A stretch of DNA of 64,000 nucleotides from Enterococcus ureilyticus (GTDB lineage Bacteria; Bacillota; Bacilli; Lactobacillales; Enterococcaceae). Of the stretch, positions 10,307-19,173 are shown in pieces; positions within the stretch are counted from its first letter, which is position 1, and each line of letters starts with the position of its first letter. The translations under genes and the position numbers were made by a program. Where the stretch lies: contig NZ_MIKC01000034.1 in assembly GCF_001730315.1 (NCBI RefSeq), positions 1-64,000 of the forward strand, written 5' to 3'. The notes beneath the pieces are model-generated. The model worked only from the letters and a program-made list of their open reading frames with translations, made no database searches and was not told the origin of the DNA.

Positions 10307-10621
10307 GTGACTTGTAGAGTTATATTTCAGCTATTTGTAGAGAATAACCTTACGAAAATTGGGAAGTCGACTTACCGACTTACCTGTCTGATTGCTGAAA
10401 AAAATGAACAAACAAGAGTTTTTCCAAAAAGCTTAGGTGCCACATCCACATACACTGGACCATACACCGAACTGGCTTCAGTATATAGTAAAATTTTGAA
10501 GTGGATCGAGGAACAAGGATATAAGATGAACGGTGCACCTTTTGAAATCTATCAAACTGATCCTAACACCACAGAATCAGACAAAAATATTGTTGAAGTC
10601 TATTTCCCAGTAGCACTTTAA
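10307..10621 (+). CDS. GyrI-like effector-binding domain, short stand-alone form
   Basis: The second half has the signature of the bacterial activator effector-binding/GyrI-like fold: TYTGPYTELASVYSKILKWI, then GYKMNGAPFEIYQTDP and a final VEVYFPV strand. Complete domains are about 150 residues; here only 104 are present, and the first GyrI half is short or atypical. The start is a GTG with GGAG about 10 nt upstream. No DNA-binding domain is attached. It may be a decayed end of a MerR/AraC regulator or a small-ligand-binding protein. Confidence 0.6.
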   Translation: MTCRVIFQLFVENNLTKIGKSTYRLTCLIAEKNEQTRVFPKSLGATSTYTGPYTELASVYSKILKWIEEQGYKMNGAPFEIYQTDPNTTESDKNIVEVYFPVAL

Positions 10622-10637
10622 AGAGATAGTGAGCGTT

Positions 10638-10683
10638 AATAGCAGGTCAACAGATAATTATTCTGTTGGTCTGCTATTTTTAA
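10638..10683 (+). terminator. Rho-independent terminator
   Basis: AATAGCAGGTCAACAG (10638-10653) pairs with CTGTTGGTCTGCTATT (10663-10678) with two imperfect positions, followed by T-rich sequence. It ends the lipoprotein-side transcript. Confidence 0.85.
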
Positions 10684-10749
10684 TTTGTATTCATGGCTTT
10701 AAAAAAGTTTTAAAATAAGTCTTGAAAATCATTTTAATAGGCATTACTC

Positions 10750-10790
10750 TATATTTGAGAACGACATTGATCAATATCCTCTCAAATATA
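10750..10790 (+). promoter_or_regulatory. Inverted repeat touching a ribosome binding site
   Basis: TATATTTGAGA (10750-10760) and TCTCAAATATA (10780-10790) are perfect 11-bp inverted repeats, 19 nt apart. The second arm runs straight into AAGGAGG of the next gene. It could be a protein operator or an mRNA hairpin that limits ribosome access. Confidence 0.5.
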
Positions 10791-10806
10791 AAGGAGGAGA
10801 TAACGG

Positions 10807-11256
10807 ATGAAAATTGATATCATACCCAGCCAACGAATTTTTTATTTAAGACGAATCGGAGGCTATGGAAAAGCCAACAAAGAATTGATGACAACCTTTA
10901 AAGAACGAGTAAAAGCAGAGAATTTGTTTGATGAAGAGACAATTATCTATGGGATCGCTTGGAGTGAACCAAATACACCGAAAGAGAAGTGTATCTATGA
11001 TGTTTGTGTGGTTGTATCAGTAGAACAAAACAACATCGAAGGCATGGAGGAGACGATACTTAAAAATGGAAAATATGCGATTTTTAAGGTAAACCATACT
11101 GACGAAGCAGTTCAAGAATTTTGGATGGCGTTGATGAAACCTGATTTTCAAAAGAAACATTCTATTACGATTGATTTCAAACGTTCTATTTTAGAAAGAT
11201 ATGCTGTAAATCAAATTGAGGCAGGTTATTGCGAATTTTGTGTGCCGATTAATTAA
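10807..11256 (+). CDS. GyrI-like small-molecule-binding domain protein
   Basis: 149 residues, one complete GyrI/SOUL-like effector-binding domain with no DNA-binding part. YLRRIGGYGKANKELMTTF opens the first half, YGIAWSEPNTPKEKCIYDVC closes it, and the second half ends in YCEFCVPI. Such stand-alone proteins bind hydrophobic or cationic small molecules, and some inhibit gyrase in Escherichia coli, but the ligand here is unknown. Strong AAGGAGG start signal, fused to an inverted repeat. It lies close to another partial domain of the same fold. Confidence 0.85.
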   Translation: MKIDIIPSQRIFYLRRIGGYGKANKELMTTFKERVKAENLFDEETIIYGIAWSEPNTPKEKCIYDVCVVVSVEQNNIEGMEETILKNGKYAIFKVNHTDEAVQEFWMALMKPDFQKKHSITIDFKRSILERYAVNQIEAGYCEFCVPIN

Positions 11257-11562
11257 ATGAAGCTTGAGATGAAGCTACGCAGTTATGCTTTTGGAGTGTG
11301 TCTCTATAACTTAATGCTATTTGTTTAAATACCTCTTAATCAAAAATTGCTTCAATTTATCTTTGCTTGTGGATAATGAATTCTAAGATTTCCCGATTGC
11401 TTTAGCTAATGGAGTTATTCAGTTTTTTTCGATATCTTTTTAGAACAAAATCAATTGTTCTGGTAGCATAATCTGCCTCCTTTTTCATGAATAATTAAAG
11501 TACACACGATTTTAAATAGAAAAAAATTTCTCCAGTGTTTAATGTGAATTTTTCAAAAACTA
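11257..11562. other. Intergenic region before the his promoter
   Basis: About 300 bp of AT-rich sequence without a supported gene. No clear terminator is visible after the GyrI-like gene. Confidence 0.4.
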
Positions 11563-11591
11563 TTGACTATATTTGTTTTTCGTGATAAATT
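11563..11591 (+). promoter_or_regulatory. his operon promoter
   Basis: TTGACT (11563-11568) and TAAATT (11586-11591) at 17-bp spacing, just upstream of the T-box stem I. The predicted transcript start is near 11598. Confidence 0.65.
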
Positions 11592-11609
11592 GTTTAAAAA
11601 TATATGAGA

Positions 11610-11915
11610 AAAAAATGAAAGAACGATGATCAGAATAGTAGATGAATTGCTTCGTTTTAGAGAGTTTCCGTTTGCTGCAAGGAAATAACGAACACTCATC
11701 GAACACGCCTGTAAGTTGTTTTTCTGAAATACAACATTTGGTTAAACAAAAATTGTTTTCTAAATGAGTAGGAAAAATCGGAGAGTCCGTTATCACTCCT
11801 TAGTTTATCTAACTAACAGAGGCTTTTACTGTGAAGTAAAAGCGAATCTGAGGTGGGACCACGTGAAAAGTTTCTCGTCCTCTTGGCTTATTTGCCAAGG
11901 GGACGATTTTTTTAT
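11610..11915 (+). promoter_or_regulatory. T-box riboswitch, probably histidine-specific
   Basis: Features of a T-box leader appear in order. An AGTA motif stands near 11637. The stem I apical region carries AGAGAGTTTCCG and TTTGCTGCAAGGAAA. A specifier region follows, with GAACAC twice (around 11688-11706), where CAC is a His codon. A stem III hairpin (GCTTTTAC...GTAAAAGC) lies near 11822-11843. The conserved antiterminator sequence GAGGTGGGACCACG is at 11850-11863, followed by a terminator. Uncharged tRNA-His would favour read-through into the his genes. The specifier assignment rests on the downstream operon plus the CAC triplets. Confidence 0.88.
11876..11913 (+). terminator. T-box-controlled terminator
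   Basis: CGTCCTCTTGGC (11876-11887) pairs with GCCAAGGGGACG (11894-11905), then a T run. It competes with the antiterminator formed by the T-box sequence. Confidence 0.9.
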
Positions 11916-12049
11916 CTAGCTTCGCAAGCTAGCTCTTTAGGAAAAAGATAAAAATAGTTTGTGGTAAAAAAACACCACAATCGATTTTTCCTGCTTTTCA
12001 GTTAGAGCTGAACGAGCGCGCTGCACTTTTAAGTTTAGGAGGAATTCAT
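11914..12049 (+). promoter_or_regulatory. Second leader element of the his operon (copy A of a repeated leader)
   Basis: After the T-box terminator the leader continues with a 7-bp hairpin (CTAGCTTCGCAAGCTAG). Then come GGAAAAAGATAAAAATAG (11940-11957), a GTGGT...ACCAC stem, a TTTTTCC arm complementary to GGAAAAA, and CTTTTAAGTTTAGGAGG carrying the hisZ ribosome binding site. The same order of elements recurs at 34898-35091 before map, including an identical 18-nt block. It looks like a structured RNA, but I cannot name the family. Confidence 0.6.
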
Positions 12050-13240
12050 ATGAAATGGAATCGCAGTTTACCGTCAGGAACAAAAGATAAGCTATTCCGA
12101 GAAGCAAATGGGGCATATCAATTAGAAAAACAAGTCAATGATATTGTGAAAAAAAGAGGGTACCAACGAATCGATACACCAGTGATCGAATTTGAAGATG
12201 TCTTTTACAGTGAAGAAAAAAATGAAAAAGAATTTTACCGTTTTTTTGATAAGCAAGGACGCTTACTTGTTTTACGACCGGATATGACGATGCCAATTGG
12301 TCGTGTCATTGCCACAACAGGTATTCAGCCTCCTCTTAAATTAGCTTATAGTGGCAAAGTTTTTCGCTCAAATGATGATATGTTGGGCGAGCAAAATGAA
12401 TTGACACAAGCCGGAATTGAATTGATCGGCTATTCTTCTTTAAAAGCAGAAATTGAATGTATTACCTGCGCTATTGAAATTCTAGAAGCCTTAAAAATAC
12501 CCAATTTTCATTTTGAATTAGGCCATGCACAAATTTTCCGCTTGATCGTAATGAAACTGGGATTAGATGAAGCCGCAAAAACAGAACTTCAAAACCATTT
12601 TAGTAATAAAAGCTTAACCGATCTCAAGCAATTTGTTGAATGTTATCCTAGTGAATTAGATGCATTTATTTGTGCAATTCCGCGACTATTTGGTGAAGCA
12701 CAAGAGGTGCTGCCGATTGCTAAGGCACTGTTGCCGGTCGAGTCAACGATCATCAACGTAATCGATGAAATCGAAACGTTAATGGACATTATTAACAGCT
12801 ATCATCAAAAAATCTCGCTCACTGTCGATTTAGGCTTAGTGACATTGATGGATTATTACACAGGCGTTTTGTTTAGCGGCTATGCTGATTTAGTACCGGA
12901 TATTTTTTTAAGAGGGGGCCGCTACGATCATTTGGCGGAACAATTTGAACATCCTGTGATTCCAGCTGTGGGGCTAGGAATTAATTTAGATACTTTGGTT
13001 GCATTGCAATACCAACTCAATAATCTTGCTACTTTAGATCAGCCAACGACATTAGTTCACAGTAGTATAACGCAACTGGCACAGGCAGAAGCACTAGTGA
13101 AGGAGCATCATGATTATCAATTATCATTGTTCGAAACATTGGAAGAAGCACTAGACTATGGCAGAAAGTGGCAGTATCAGCAAATTATTGAAATAACAGA
13201 AGATAAAATACAGGTAATAAAGGTGGGTGAGCGAAATTGA
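12050..13240 (+). CDS. hisZ: ATP phosphoribosyltransferase regulatory subunit HisZ
   Basis: 396-residue histidyl-tRNA-synthetase paralogue without an anticodon-binding domain. [20 protein letters not shown], class II motif 2-like [14 protein letters not shown] and [13 protein letters not shown] are typical of HisZ. It cannot charge tRNA; it assembles with short HisG to give an active, feedback-regulated enzyme for the first step of histidine synthesis. It is the first gene of the operon, behind a T-box and a second leader, with AGGAGG at 12037-12042. Its last bases overlap the TTG start of hisG. Confidence 0.95.
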   Translation: MKWNRSLPSGTKDKLFREANGAYQLEKQVNDIVKKRGYQRIDTPVIEFEDVFYSEEKNEKEFYRFFDKQGRLLVLRPDMTMPIGRVIATTGIQPPLKLAYSGKVFRSNDDMLGEQNELTQAGIELIGYSSLKAEIECITCAIEILEALKIPNFHFELGHAQIFRLIVMKLGLDEAAKTELQNHFSNKSLTDLKQFVECYPSELDAFICAIPRLFGEAQEVLPIAKALLPVESTIINVIDEIETLMDIINSYHQKISLTVDLGLVTLMDYYTGVLFSGYADLVPDIFLRGGRYDHLAEQFEHPVIPAVGLGINLDTLVALQYQLNNLATLDQPTTLVHSSITQLAQAEALVKEHHDYQLSLFETLEEALDYGRKWQYQQIIEITEDKIQVIKVGERN

Positions 13241-13878
13241 TACCATTGACCATTGCATTGACAAAAGGACGTTTGGAAAAGCAAACATTAACTTTATTTG
13301 AACAAGCAGGAATTGATGTCTCCTTTATGCAAGACAAACAGCGCAAATTGATTTTCACTAGTCCCGATAAACGCTTTAAATTTCTTTTAGTAAAAGCAGC
13401 TGACGTAACGACTTATGTACGCCATGGTGTAGCGGATCTAGGAATCGTTGGGAAAGATGTGCTGATCGAGCATCCTTTTGGCTATTATGAAATGCTGGAT
13501 TTGAAAATCGGTGTCTGCAAATTCTCAGTCGCTTCTACCAAACAATATCGACCAGATGACTATAAAAGAAAACGCATTGCAACCAAATATCCAACAGTTG
13601 CCTCAGAACACTTTCGTAAAAAAGGGGAGGATGTTGAAATCATCAAGATCGAAGGCTCCGTGGAAATTGCACCAGTTTTGGGATTGGCAGATGCAATCGT
13701 TGATATTGTTGAAACAGGTACGACCCTAAAGGAAAATGGTTTGGAAATTTTTGAAGATATTTGTCCAATTTCGGCTCGAGTAATTGTCAATAAAGCAATG
13801 CTCAAACGTAAGCGCCAAGCTATATTTCAGTTGTTTGATGAATTAGAATGCGTGATTGAAGGGGGAAAAACGAGATGA
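13237..13878 (+). CDS. hisG: ATP phosphoribosyltransferase catalytic subunit, short form
   Basis: Condenses ATP and PRPP to phosphoribosyl-ATP, the first committed step of histidine synthesis. The 213-residue length marks the short HisG that needs HisZ, which is encoded just upstream. [20 protein letters not shown] at the N terminus and the PRPP-binding [18 protein letters not shown] are characteristic. The start is TTG within TTGA, overlapping the hisZ stop, with AGGTGGGTGAG about 8 nt upstream. The overlap suggests coupled translation of the two subunits. Confidence 0.96.
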   Translation: MIPLTIALTKGRLEKQTLTLFEQAGIDVSFMQDKQRKLIFTSPDKRFKFLLVKAADVTTYVRHGVADLGIVGKDVLIEHPFGYYEMLDLKIGVCKFSVASTKQYRPDDYKRKRIATKYPTVASEHFRKKGEDVEIIKIEGSVEIAPVLGLADAIVDIVETGTTLKENGLEIFEDICPISARVIVNKAMLKRKRQAIFQLFDELECVIEGGKTR

Positions 13879-15155
13879 AATGGCTGACTGGAAACACGAA
13901 AGAGATTTTAACAGCATTAAACGAAGAGGCAAAACTGACGCAAGTGGACAATCAAAAAGTTGAAGAGCAAGTTCGTCAAATCATCCAAGAAGTCATCCAG
14001 AACGGTGATCAAGCGTTAAAGGCTTATTCTAAAAAATTCGATCAAGTCACGTTGCAGGATTTGTCCATCTCAAAAGAGACGATCGATTTGGCTTATCAAC
14101 GAGTAGAAATAGAAGTGATTAAAGCTTTAGAAGCGGCCAAAGAAAATATTGTCAGTTATCATCAAAAACAAAAACAACATGACTTTATGGACACAGAACA
14201 AAAGGGTGTTTTACGGGGACAACTAGTCTTACCCTTAGCACGTGTAGGGGTTTATGTACCTGGTGGAACGGCTGCGTATCCTTCTTCTGTACTTATGAAT
14301 GTTTTACCTGCAAAAATTGCTGGTGTCAAAGAAATCATCATGGTCACGCCTCCTTCAGACGAGGGGATTCCTGACGTGATTTTAGCAGCAGCAAAAATAG
14401 CTGGAGTAGACAAAATTTTCCAAGTTGGCGGTGCTCAAGGAATAGCGGCGCTTGCATATGGAACTGAAACAGTGTCAAAAGTCGATAAAATCGTAGGACC
14501 AGGGAATATTTATGTAGCGACCGCTAAAAAACAAGTATTTGGTACAGTAGGAATCGATATGATTGCAGGTCCTTCTGAAATTGGGATTTTAGCAGATGAA
14601 ATAGCTAATCCAGTTTATATTGCAGCAGATTTATTGTCTCAAGCAGAACACGATACGCTTGCTAGAGCGATACTCATAACGAATTCTCCGAACCTTGCGA
14701 CCCAAGTAGAAAAAGAAATCGTGCGGCAACTAGCGACCTTGCCTCGTAAGCAAATTGCAGAACAAGCGATTCAAAACCATGGTCGCATCATCATCGTAGC
14801 AACTATTGAAGAGATGTTTACGATCATGAATGAAATTGCTCCAGAACATTTAGAAGTGCAACTGACTGACCCAATCAGCTATTTACATGAAATAAAAAAT
14901 GCTGGATCGATTTTTCTAGGAGAATATGCCTCAGAACCCGTAGGCGATTACTTTTCAGGAACCAATCATGTCTTGCCAACAAGCGGCACTGCAAAATTTT
15001 ATTCACCGCTGGGCGTTTACGACTTTGTGAAGTATAGTCAAGTCACTTATTATACAAAAGAAGCTTTAGCCGATGCAAAGGATGCAATTACAATTTTAGC
15101 AAGAAAAGAGGGCTTAGAAGCACATGCTCGTGCGGTCGAGTGTCGCTTCAACTGA
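13875..15155 (+). CDS. hisD: Histidinol dehydrogenase
   Basis: 426 residues, normal length. Catalyses the two-step NAD-dependent oxidation of histidinol to histidine, the last steps of the pathway, with Zn2+. [20 protein letters not shown] and [17 protein letters not shown] are signature blocks. [15 protein letters not shown] carries conserved ligand residues, and the catalytic region [11 protein letters not shown] is present. It starts by ATGA overlap with hisG. Confidence 0.97.
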   Translation: MKWLTGNTKEILTALNEEAKLTQVDNQKVEEQVRQIIQEVIQNGDQALKAYSKKFDQVTLQDLSISKETIDLAYQRVEIEVIKALEAAKENIVSYHQKQKQHDFMDTEQKGVLRGQLVLPLARVGVYVPGGTAAYPSSVLMNVLPAKIAGVKEIIMVTPPSDEGIPDVILAAAKIAGVDKIFQVGGAQGIAALAYGTETVSKVDKIVGPGNIYVATAKKQVFGTVGIDMIAGPSEIGILADEIANPVYIAADLLSQAEHDTLARAILITNSPNLATQVEKEIVRQLATLPRKQIAEQAIQNHGRIIIVATIEEMFTIMNEIAPEHLEVQLTDPISYLHEIKNAGSIFLGEYASEPVGDYFSGTNHVLPTSGTAKFYSPLGVYDFVKYSQVTYYTKEALADAKDAITILARKEGLEAHARAVECRFN

Positions 15156-15209
15156 TGCTATTTTCTAGCAGAACGGACTAATGTCTTTAAATTTGAAGGG
15201 AGAAGAAGA

Positions 15210-15794
15210 ATGAGAACAACTACTTTAAAAAGAGAAACTGCAGAAACCAAAATTGAATTAGCGCTAGATTTAGATCGCCAAGAACCAGTAACTGTTGCAA
15301 CAGGAGTTGGATTCCTTGATCATATGCTGATTTTGTTTGCGCGTCATAGTCGTATTTCATTGGAAGTCAATGTTGTGGGGGATTTGGACGTAGATAGTCA
15401 CCACACAGTAGAAGATGTTGGGATCGTTTTAGGTCAGTGTATCCGTGAAGCGTTGGGCGATAAAAAAGGCATTAATCGTTATGGGACAAGTTTTGTACCA
15501 ATGGATGAAACGCTAGGGATGGCTTCATTGGATTTAAGTGGGCGTTCATATCTCGTTTTTGATGCCGTATTTGATAATCCTAAATTAGGCTCATTTGATA
15601 CAGAATTGACTGAAGAATTTTTTCAGGCACTCGCTTTCAATACTCAAATGAATCTTCACTTAAAAATTTTACATGGGAAAAATACCCATCACAAAATCGA
15701 AGCACTATTTAAAGCGACTGGGCGAGCATTGAGAGAAGCCATTACTGAAAATCCAGAAATTCAAGGAGTCAACTCCACGAAAGGAATGCTTTAG
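15210..15794 (+). CDS. hisB: Imidazoleglycerol-phosphate dehydratase
   Basis: 194 residues, the monofunctional IGP dehydratase without the N-terminal histidinol phosphatase of enteric HisB. Mn-binding motifs [15 protein letters not shown] and [17 protein letters not shown] are both present. It converts imidazole glycerol phosphate to imidazole acetol phosphate. A 54-bp gap after hisD contains a small hairpin (TGCTA-TAGCA) and the GAAGGGAG ribosome site. A separate histidinol-phosphate phosphatase must be encoded elsewhere. Confidence 0.97.
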   Translation: MRTTTLKRETAETKIELALDLDRQEPVTVATGVGFLDHMLILFARHSRISLEVNVVGDLDVDSHHTVEDVGIVLGQCIREALGDKKGINRYGTSFVPMDETLGMASLDLSGRSYLVFDAVFDNPKLGSFDTELTEEFFQALAFNTQMNLHLKILHGKNTHHKIEALFKATGRALREAITENPEIQGVNSTKGML

Positions 15795-16421
15795 ATGATT
15801 ATTATCATTGATTATGATACAGGGAATACTCGAAATGTCCAAAAAGCATTAAATTACGTTGGGTTAGAAAATAAAATTTCGGCTGATCCTATTGAAATAC
15901 AGGCAGCAGATGGCTTGATCTTACCGGGTGTCGGTGCTTTTTCATTAGCGATGGAGGAGCTTAAAAAACGGGGATTAGTCAACGTGATCCAAGCGGCAGC
16001 TAAAAAAGACACACCCATTCTAGGTGTTTGTTTAGGGATGCAGCTTTTACTAGACGGGAGCCTAGAAAATGGCTTTACAGAAGGCTTGGGATTGATTGAA
16101 GGGCTTTGCGAAAGATTGCCAGATGATCCTAATTTACTAGTGCCGCATATGGGCTGGAATGAACTGATCGTCACCCATGAAACCGCGCTCACAAAAGAAG
16201 TGAACGGCAAATATGTTTATTTTGTTCATTCTTATTACGCAGATTGTGAACCTGATGTGATTGATGCGTTAGCACAATATTCAATCAAAATACCAGCAAT
16301 GATTTCAAAGGGAAATATATACGGAACACAGTTTCATCCAGAAAAAAGTAGTGAAGCAGGACTGATGATTTTAAACGGATTTAAGGAGGTGGTCGAACAT
16401 GCGAATATTGCCGGCGATTGA
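15795..16421 (+). CDS. hisH: Imidazole glycerol phosphate synthase, glutaminase subunit
   Basis: Class I glutamine amidotransferase of 208 residues that supplies ammonia to HisF. The nucleophile lies in ILGVCLGMQLLLDGS and the His/Glu pair in YGTQFHPEKSSEAGL. YDTGNTRNVQKAL at the N terminus is typical. The ATG abuts the hisB stop, with AAAGG inside hisB. The 3' end overlaps hisA by 23 bp and includes the hisA ribosome site. Confidence 0.96.
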   Translation: MIIIIDYDTGNTRNVQKALNYVGLENKISADPIEIQAADGLILPGVGAFSLAMEELKKRGLVNVIQAAAKKDTPILGVCLGMQLLLDGSLENGFTEGLGLIEGLCERLPDDPNLLVPHMGWNELIVTHETALTKEVNGKYVYFVHSYYADCEPDVIDALAQYSIKIPAMISKGNIYGTQFHPEKSSEAGLMILNGFKEVVEHANIAGD

Positions 16422-17124
16422 TATTAGAGAAGGAAAAGCGGTTCGTTTAGTGCAAGGTGATTTTTTACAAAAAACGATTGTGAATAATGATCCAGTAGCG
16501 CAAGCACAAGAATTTAAAGATGCAGGCTTAGAGATGATGCATGTCGTTGATTTAGATGGTGCATTAGTGGGAAAAGCAGAAAATGCTTCTTTGATTGAGC
16601 AAATGAAGAGAAAGACGGGTTTAAAAATAGAACTTGGCGGAGGAATCCGGACAATAGAGCAAATAGACAACTATGTGGCAATTGGGATCGATCGGATCAT
16701 TATCGGTTCGGCAGCCTTAAGAGATCCTGAATTAGTGAAAGCAGCAGTCAAAAAGTATGGGGATAAAATTGCAGTTGGGATTGATGCTAAAAATGGAAAA
16801 GTAGCAATCAGTGGCTGGCTAGATGTTAGTGAAACCGATTATTTACAAATGGCACAAGAAATGGCAGCAATTGGGGTTAAAACGATCATTTATACAGATA
16901 TTGAAAAAGATGGAACCTTAACTGGCCCAACTTTTGATGACTATGAAAAGCTTTTAAAAGCTGTACCAGCTGTACAAATCATTGCTTCTGGTGGCGTAAG
17001 TAGTCAAGCAGACTTAATACAACTAGCTGAGTTAGGTTTATCCGGAGCAATTGTTGGTAAAGCCTTTTACAATGGGGCGATCACCTTAACAGAAATGTTG
17101 GAGGTAGAAGCATATGCTGACTAA
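16399..17124 (+). CDS. hisA: ProFAR isomerase HisA
   Basis: 241-residue (beta/alpha)8 barrel that opens the ProFAR ring by Amadori rearrangement. The N-terminal catalytic Asp is in [19 protein letters not shown], and the second half Asp is in [15 protein letters not shown]. Both phosphate sites are present ([11 protein letters not shown] and [12 protein letters not shown]). AAGGAGG within hisH precedes the start. It overlaps hisF by 11 bp. Confidence 0.96.
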   Translation: MRILPAIDIREGKAVRLVQGDFLQKTIVNNDPVAQAQEFKDAGLEMMHVVDLDGALVGKAENASLIEQMKRKTGLKIELGGGIRTIEQIDNYVAIGIDRIIIGSAALRDPELVKAAVKKYGDKIAVGIDAKNGKVAISGWLDVSETDYLQMAQEMAAIGVKTIIYTDIEKDGTLTGPTFDDYEKLLKAVPAVQIIASGGVSSQADLIQLAELGLSGAIVGKAFYNGAITLTEMLEVEAYAD

Positions 17125-17869
17125 ACGAATTATTCCGTGTCTAGATGTGACAGATGGACGTGTCGTTAAAGGAGTGAACTTTGTTGGCTTAAAAGATGTT
17201 GGTGATCCTGTTGATATCGCACGCTTTTATAATGATCAGGGTGCAGATGAACTGATTTTTCTGGATATTACGGCGACAAGTGATGAGCGAGAGACGATGA
17301 TTGAATTGGTTGAACGAACTGCTGCAGAAGTTTTTATTCCTTTGACTGTAGGTGGCGGAATTCGCTCAATTGAGGATATGAAAAAGATGCTGCAGGCAGG
17401 GGCAGATAAAATATCTCTCAACTCTGCAGCACTCAAACAACCAGAATTGATCAAAATAGGAGCAGAAAAATTTGGCTCACAATGTATCGTAGTAGCAATC
17501 GATGCGAAACGAGTCGAAGATTCTTGGCATGTCTTTGTGAAAGGTGGACGTGAAGATACAGGAATAGATGCAATCACCTGGGCAAAAAAAGTGGTTGCAT
17601 TGGGCGCAGGTGAAATATTACTGACAAGTATGGATGCAGATGGAACTAAAGAAGGCTATGATCTTGCTTTGAATCAAGCCATTTGCTCAGCAGTGAATAT
17701 TCCAGTTATTGCGTCAGGCGGTTGCGGCAGTACAGCGGATATCGTAGAAGTATTCCAAAAGACCAAAGTTTCCGCCGCCTTAGCTGCGAGTATTTTCCAT
17801 TACGGCGAAGTAGCAATTCCAGCATTAAAAGAAGAGTTAGCACGTAACGGGATGGAGGTTCGTCGATGA
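17114..17869 (+). CDS. hisF: Imidazole glycerol phosphate synthase, cyclase subunit
   Basis: 251-residue (beta/alpha)8 barrel that uses HisH-derived ammonia to form imidazole glycerol phosphate and AICAR. Catalytic Asp residues are visible in [17 protein letters not shown] and [15 protein letters not shown]. Phosphate-binding loops are [13 protein letters not shown] and [12 protein letters not shown]. It overlaps hisA upstream and hisI downstream (ATGA), consistent with one long transcript. Confidence 0.97.
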   Translation: MLTKRIIPCLDVTDGRVVKGVNFVGLKDVGDPVDIARFYNDQGADELIFLDITATSDERETMIELVERTAAEVFIPLTVGGGIRSIEDMKKMLQAGADKISLNSAALKQPELIKIGAEKFGSQCIVVAIDAKRVEDSWHVFVKGGREDTGIDAITWAKKVVALGAGEILLTSMDADGTKEGYDLALNQAICSAVNIPVIASGGCGSTADIVEVFQKTKVSAALAASIFHYGEVAIPALKEELARNGMEVRR

Positions 17870-18171
17870 AACCAGATTTTACGAAAGGCTTATTACCTGC
17901 AATCATAATAGAAGAAAAAACAAAGGAAGTACTAATGCTGGCCTATATGAATGAAGAAAGTTATCAAAAAACACTTGAAACCAAACAAACCTGGTTTTAT
18001 TCACGTTCACGACAACAGTTGTGGAATAAAGGAGCAACAAGTGGCAATACTCAAAAAGTAAAACGGATCGTGACGGATTGTGATTCAGATACATTACTTA
18101 TTACAGTAGAGCAAACAGGACCTGCTTGTCATACTGGAGAACATAGTTGCTTTTTTAATGTGATTATTTAA
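17866..18171 (+). CDS. hisI: Phosphoribosyl-AMP cyclohydrolase
   Basis: 101-residue monofunctional HisI domain that opens the adenine ring of PR-AMP, with Zn2+ and Mg2+. [19 protein letters not shown] and the metal-binding [11 protein letters not shown] and [13 protein letters not shown] are all in place. Unlike enteric HisIE, the PRA-PH domain is on a separate gene 19 bp downstream. ATGA overlap with hisF. Confidence 0.96.
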   Translation: MKPDFTKGLLPAIIIEEKTKEVLMLAYMNEESYQKTLETKQTWFYSRSRQQLWNKGATSGNTQKVKRIVTDCDSDTLLITVEQTGPACHTGEHSCFFNVII

Positions 18172-18190
18172 CCTAAAGGAGGTAAGGCGT

Positions 18191-18502
18191 ATGATCGAAG
18201 CGCTATATAAAGAGATACTTGCACGTAAGGAACACCCAAAAGAAGGATCGTATACCAATTATTTATTTGAAAAAGGATTAGATAAAATTTTGAAAAAGGT
18301 TGGTGAAGAGTCGACAGAGGTGATCATTGCCGCTAAAAATGATCAAGCAGAACTAATTGCTGAAACGTCTGATCTCGTTTATCATATGCTTGTTTTGTTA
18401 GTTGAAAGAGACATTTCTTTGGAAGAAATCATAGCTGAATTAGCGAAAAGAGAAGGAAAATTAAGTAAAACCAAAGAGCGTAAACAAATTGATGAACTTT
18501 AA
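18191..18502 (+). CDS. hisE: Phosphoribosyl-ATP pyrophosphatase
   Basis: 103 residues, all-alpha MazG-like fold. Hydrolyses PR-ATP to PR-AMP, the second step of the pathway. Metal-binding [15 protein letters not shown] and [13 protein letters not shown] are visible. AAAGGAGG precedes the start. It is the last gene of the his operon, followed by a strong bidirectional terminator. Confidence 0.95.
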   Translation: MIEALYKEILARKEHPKEGSYTNYLFEKGLDKILKKVGEESTEVIIAAKNDQAELIAETSDLVYHMLVLLVERDISLEEIIAELAKREGKLSKTKERKQIDEL

Positions 18503-18513
18503 AAAAGTTAAAA

Positions 18514-18564
18514 AATAAAGCAGCATCTCATAAAAAACAATTATGAGACAGGCTGCTTTATTTT
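18514..18564. terminator. Bidirectional terminator after hisE
   Basis: AATAAAGCAGC and TCTCATAA pair with TTATGAGA and GCTGCTTTATT around a short loop, with a 2-3 nt bulge. A and T runs flank both sides, and the genes on either side converge. Confidence 0.88.
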
Positions 18565-18956
18565 TCAGTTGGATCATTCAAAGAATCAACTGCTTCTAGA
18601 ACATACGTAACATCATCTGCTTCATCATACAATGAAGCGGGTTTACCATTTAGACATTGTACGATGAGATGATACCCATATTCATCTTGGGCTACTAACC
18701 GTTTATTCGTTAATTCAACCAGCATATAACTTAATTTTTTACCATCAACAAACATTTGGAGATCGTTTTCAATCTTCAAGGTATGTTGAATCGCTTTTTG
18801 TTTGTTAACGAACCACCAGCTCCCTAAATAACGTTTATATAAATTAGGAATAATTGAATCAGCCTGAGGTTTTTCCTGTTTCTTTTTCAAGAATAATGAC
18901 CCAGCGATTCCAGTAATAAGTGATGCACCTAAAAATAATGACCAATGTTTTTTCAT
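18558..18956 (-). CDS. Membrane-anchored small protein, DUF4828-like
   Basis: 132 residues: a single N-terminal hydrophobic segment (HWSLFLGASLITGIAGSLFL), a Lys-rich stretch, then a soluble domain with alternating beta-strand pattern (YLGSWWFVNKQKAIQHTLKI, YMLVELTNKRLVAQDEYGYH). It resembles a lactic-acid-bacteria family of unknown function that I associate with DUF4828; that assignment is from memory. An upstream in-frame ATG exists, but GAGGAG is correctly placed for ATG 18956. Confidence 0.7.
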   Translation of the reverse strand: MKKHWSLFLGASLITGIAGSLFLKKKQEKPQADSIIPNLYKRYLGSWWFVNKQKAIQHTLKIENDLQMFVDGKKLSYMLVELTNKRLVAQDEYGYHLIVQCLNGKPASLYDEADDVTYVLEAVDSLNDPTEK

Positions 18957-19118
18957 ACTATCATTCTCCTCTAAAATAATCATAGCACGAAATTAAAAAA
19001 CAGACTATTCGAAAATCCCTTCCTATAAAAAAACTTAATGAAGTTGGTATTTTGATTTATCCAACTCATTTTTTCGACTAAATTTTTTGCTCAACGCATG
19101 GAGTGTCAAAACAAAAGT

Positions 19119-19148
19119 TTGACGATGCTTTTTCATTCAAAATATGGT
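19119..19148 (+). promoter_or_regulatory. Candidate sfsA promoter
   Basis: TTGACG (19119-19124) and TATGGT (19143-19148) with an 18-bp spacer, 25 bp before the start codon. Confidence 0.5.
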
Positions 19149-19173
19149 ATTGTTTTCAAGAAAGGGTGTTACA

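Noticed and set aside
11560-11796. A 78-codon open frame on the minus strand upstream of hisZ
   Set aside because: It lies across the his promoter and the T-box stem I on the opposite strand, has no ribosome binding site and encodes no recognisable protein.
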